64,000 bases of DNA from an uncultured Microbacterium sp. (GTDB lineage: Bacteria; Actinomycetota; Actinomycetes; Actinomycetales; Microbacteriaceae): positions 62,001 to 126,000 of the forward strand of contig NZ_CAMFHZ010000007.1 of the NCBI RefSeq assembly GCF_945952435.1, written 5' to 3'. Both the position numbers and the translations under genes were made by a program. Below the pieces are notes generated by a model that saw only the letters and a program-made list of their open reading frames with translations, was not told the DNA's origin and did no database searches. This document shows positions 62,570 to 64,000 of this stretch, one piece after another; position 1 is the stretch's first letter, and each line of letters opens with the position of its first letter.

Positions 62570-63574
62570 ATGGCCAGCCAGGACTGGTTCGACAAGGACT
62601 TCTACGCCACGCTCGGCGTTGCGAAGGACGTGTCCGAGACGGACCTCAAGAAGACCTATCGCAAACTCGCACGGAAGTACCATCCCGACTCCAACCCCGG
62701 CGACGCTGCGGCGGAGGCGAAGTTCAAGGAGATCAGCGAGGCCTACTCGGTGCTCTCCGACTCCGAGCAGCGTGCCGAGTACGACCAGATCCGCGCGATG
62801 GGTGCCGGCGGCGCCCGCTTCTCGGCCGGAGGTGCGGGCGGAGGCGGCGGCTTCGACGACGTGTTCAGCGCGTTCAATCGCGGCCGTGGCGGGCAGTCCG
62901 CCGACTTCGACGACATCTTCGCCATGTTCAACCAGGGCGGCGGATCGTTCGGAGGCGGCGGTGGCTTCGGATCCGGACGGTTCGGGCAGTCGTCCGGAGG
63001 GTTCCGCGGCTTCGGCGGTCCCCAGAAGGGCGCCGACGTCACGGCCCGCACGACCCTGTCGTTCGACACCGCCGTGCGCGGGGAGACCGTCACGCTGCAG
63101 GGCGAGGACGGGCATCCGATGAAGGTCAGGATCCCCGCGGGAGTCAAGGACGGGCAGAGCATCCGTCTGCGCGGCCGCGGACGTCCCTCGCCGGACGGAG
63201 GGGAGAACGGGGATCTGGTCGTCCAGGTCACGGTCCGCCCGCATCCGGTGTTCACCCGAGACGGGCTGAACCTGCGTGTCGTGGTGCCGGTGACGTTCAC
63301 CGAGGCGGCGTTGGGGGCGACCATCGAGGTGCCGACGCTGGGCGGGGAGCCCGTGAAGCTCAAGGTAGCCCCCGGCACGCCCTCGGGGCGGGTGCTGCGG
63401 GTCAAGGGTCGCGGTGTCACGACGAAGAAGGGGACCGGTGACCTGCTCGCCGAGATCCATGTCGCCGTGCCGTCGCATCTCGACGCGGCCGCGCGCGAGG
63501 CGCTCGAGCGCTTCCGCGAGGCGGAGCCCGCCGAGAACCCGCGGGCCGAGCTGCTCGCCAAGGCACGGGCGTGA
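62570..63574 (+). CDS. dnaJ: DnaJ-family co-chaperone without zinc finger
   Basis: 334-aa Hsp40. The J domain has the HPD motif at 38-40; a Gly/Phe-rich region follows (about 73-152), then the two C-terminal substrate-binding domains. There is not a single cysteine, so the four CXXCXGXG zinc repeats of class A DnaJ are missing, which makes it class B (CbpA-like). Position after grpE is nevertheless that of dnaJ. AGGAGG precedes the ATG. Confidence 0.93.
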   Translation: MASQDWFDKDFYATLGVAKDVSETDLKKTYRKLARKYHPDSNPGDAAAEAKFKEISEAYSVLSDSEQRAEYDQIRAMGAGGARFSAGGAGGGGGFDDVFSAFNRGRGGQSADFDDIFAMFNQGGGSFGGGGGFGSGRFGQSSGGFRGFGGPQKGADVTARTTLSFDTAVRGETVTLQGEDGHPMKVRIPAGVKDGQSIRLRGRGRPSPDGGENGDLVVQVTVRPHPVFTRDGLNLRVVVPVTFTEAALGATIEVPTLGGEPVKLKVAPGTPSGRVLRVKGRGVTTKKGTGDLLAEIHVAVPSHLDAAAREALERFREAEPAENPRAELLAKARA

Positions 63575-63581
63575 TTCGCAC

Positions 63582-63644
63582 GACGCAGGAGATCCGAGAA
63601 CCCCACCGTCTCGAGGCGGCGGGGGAGTCCGGATCTCCTGCGTC
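63582..63644. repeat. Dispersed palindromic element, family 2 (copy 2)
   Basis: GACGCAGGAGATCCG (63582-63596) and CGGATCTCCTGCGTC (63630-63644) are perfectly complementary over 15 bp. The 33-nt centre can form an inner GC-rich stem. It occupies nearly all the dnaJ-hspR gap and might tune hspR expression within the operon. Copy 1 is at 13815. Confidence 0.8.
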
Positions 63645-63679
63645 ATGGTCCGGCGGGAGCGCTGTGGAGGAGGTTCGGC

Positions 63680-64000
63680 GTGGCGGATGAGCGCATGGGT
63701 GCGGACACCCCGCTCTTCGCGATCGCGGTCGCCGCGGAGCTCGCGGGCATGCACCCGCAGACACTGCGTCAGTACGACCGGATCGGACTGGTCGTCCCCG
63801 GGAGAACCCGCGGAGGATCCCGCCGCTATTCCATGCGCGACATCGAGAAGTTGCGCGAGGTCGCACAGCTCTCGAGCGAGGGCATGGGCCTACCTGCGAT
63901 CGCGCGCTTCCTCGACCTCGAGGATCAGAACCGGACCCTGCGGCGACAGCTCAGCGCGCTCCAGCAGGAGCTGCGGCAGCATCGCGCCAATCGGCCCGGC
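63680..64000 (+). CDS. hspR: Heat-shock repressor HspR (3' end outside window)
   Basis: MerR-family repressor of the dnaK operon, open for 107 codons to the window edge. The helix-turn-helix is AVAAELAGMHPQTLRQYDRIGLVVPGRTRGGSRRYSMRDI, followed by the MerR coiled region. GGAGGAGG precedes the GTG. Its candidate HAIR sites lie in the dnaK promoter, so the operon would be autoregulated. Confidence 0.93.
   Translation, partial: MADERMGADTPLFAIAVAAELAGMHPQTLRQYDRIGLVVPGRTRGGSRRYSMRDIEKLREVAQLSSEGMGLPAIARFLDLEDQNRTLRRQLSALQQELRQHRANRPG

Overview
The window is GC-rich actinobacterial DNA (roughly 70% G+C by eye). Many genes start with GTG, same-strand neighbours often overlap by 4 nt, and -10 boxes commonly sit 6-8 nt before the start codon. 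Gene content suggests Microbacteriaceae, most likely Microbacterium or a close relative: a zinc-free L28-L33-S14 cluster, an actinobacterial ferredoxin-type sulfite reductase, dnaK-grpE-dnaJ-hspR, and a CopD-CtaG fusion. That placement is an inference from content, not a database match. There is no prophage, insertion sequence, CRISPR array or rRNA; one tRNA gene is present.

Layout. 1-3.5 kb: end of a sugar ABC transporter operon with a GH13 alpha-glucosidase. 3.5-12.8 kb: zinc block, with znuACB behind a Zur-type box, a DivIVA-like coiled-coil protein, a Zur/Fur regulator, a COG0701 permease with its TIGR03943 partner, an unknown membrane-anchored protein and an Mpg DNA glycosylase. 12.9-14.4 kb: zinc-free L28, L33 and S14, then HU. 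14.5-24.4 kb: CopD-CtaG, a Pif1/RecD-like helicase, a NarL-type two-component system, a degenerate beta-lactamase-fold lipoprotein and CorA. 24.5-32.4 kb: YeiH-type exporter with divergent LysR regulator, antiporter, sugar MFS transporter, small acidic proteins and a 43-aa membrane peptide. 32.7-36.3 kb: tRNA-Gly(CCC), a secreted ricin-lectin protein under LacI-type operators, and a LacI regulator. 36.4-45.4 kb: ABC exporter, a 560-bp non-coding repeat tract, dcd, two MFS transporters, an AraC regulator and a divergent pair of His-rich MarR regulators. 45.5-59.3 kb: assimilatory sulfur island on the minus strand. 59.5-64 kb: DUF3817 protein and the dnaK operon, running into hspR at the window edge.

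Sulfur island. From the sulfite reductase onward the minus-strand order is sir-cysH-cysD-cysN, a hairpin, a substrate-binding protein, ATPase and permease of the NitT/TauT type, cobA, fprA, ferredoxin and a thioredoxin-reductase-like flavoprotein. Most junctions overlap by 1-11 nt. Together they cover import, sulfate activation (CysDN), APS reduction (CysH), sulfite reduction (Sir), electrons for Sir (FprA and ferredoxin) and siroheme synthesis (CobA, plus a separate CbiX/SirB-type chelatase).

The most unusual observation is a dispersed palindromic element with ends resembling CGTTTCGTCTCG and CCTCGCTCAACGACC. It lies between genes upstream of znuA, but in the sulfur island it lies inside four coding sequences. 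In cysD and cysN it forms 39-bp tandem units (13 codons) arranged head to head, giving about 80-125 residue repetitive N-terminal extensions ahead of the catalytic domains. A second palindrome family occurs upstream of HU and between dnaJ and hspR.
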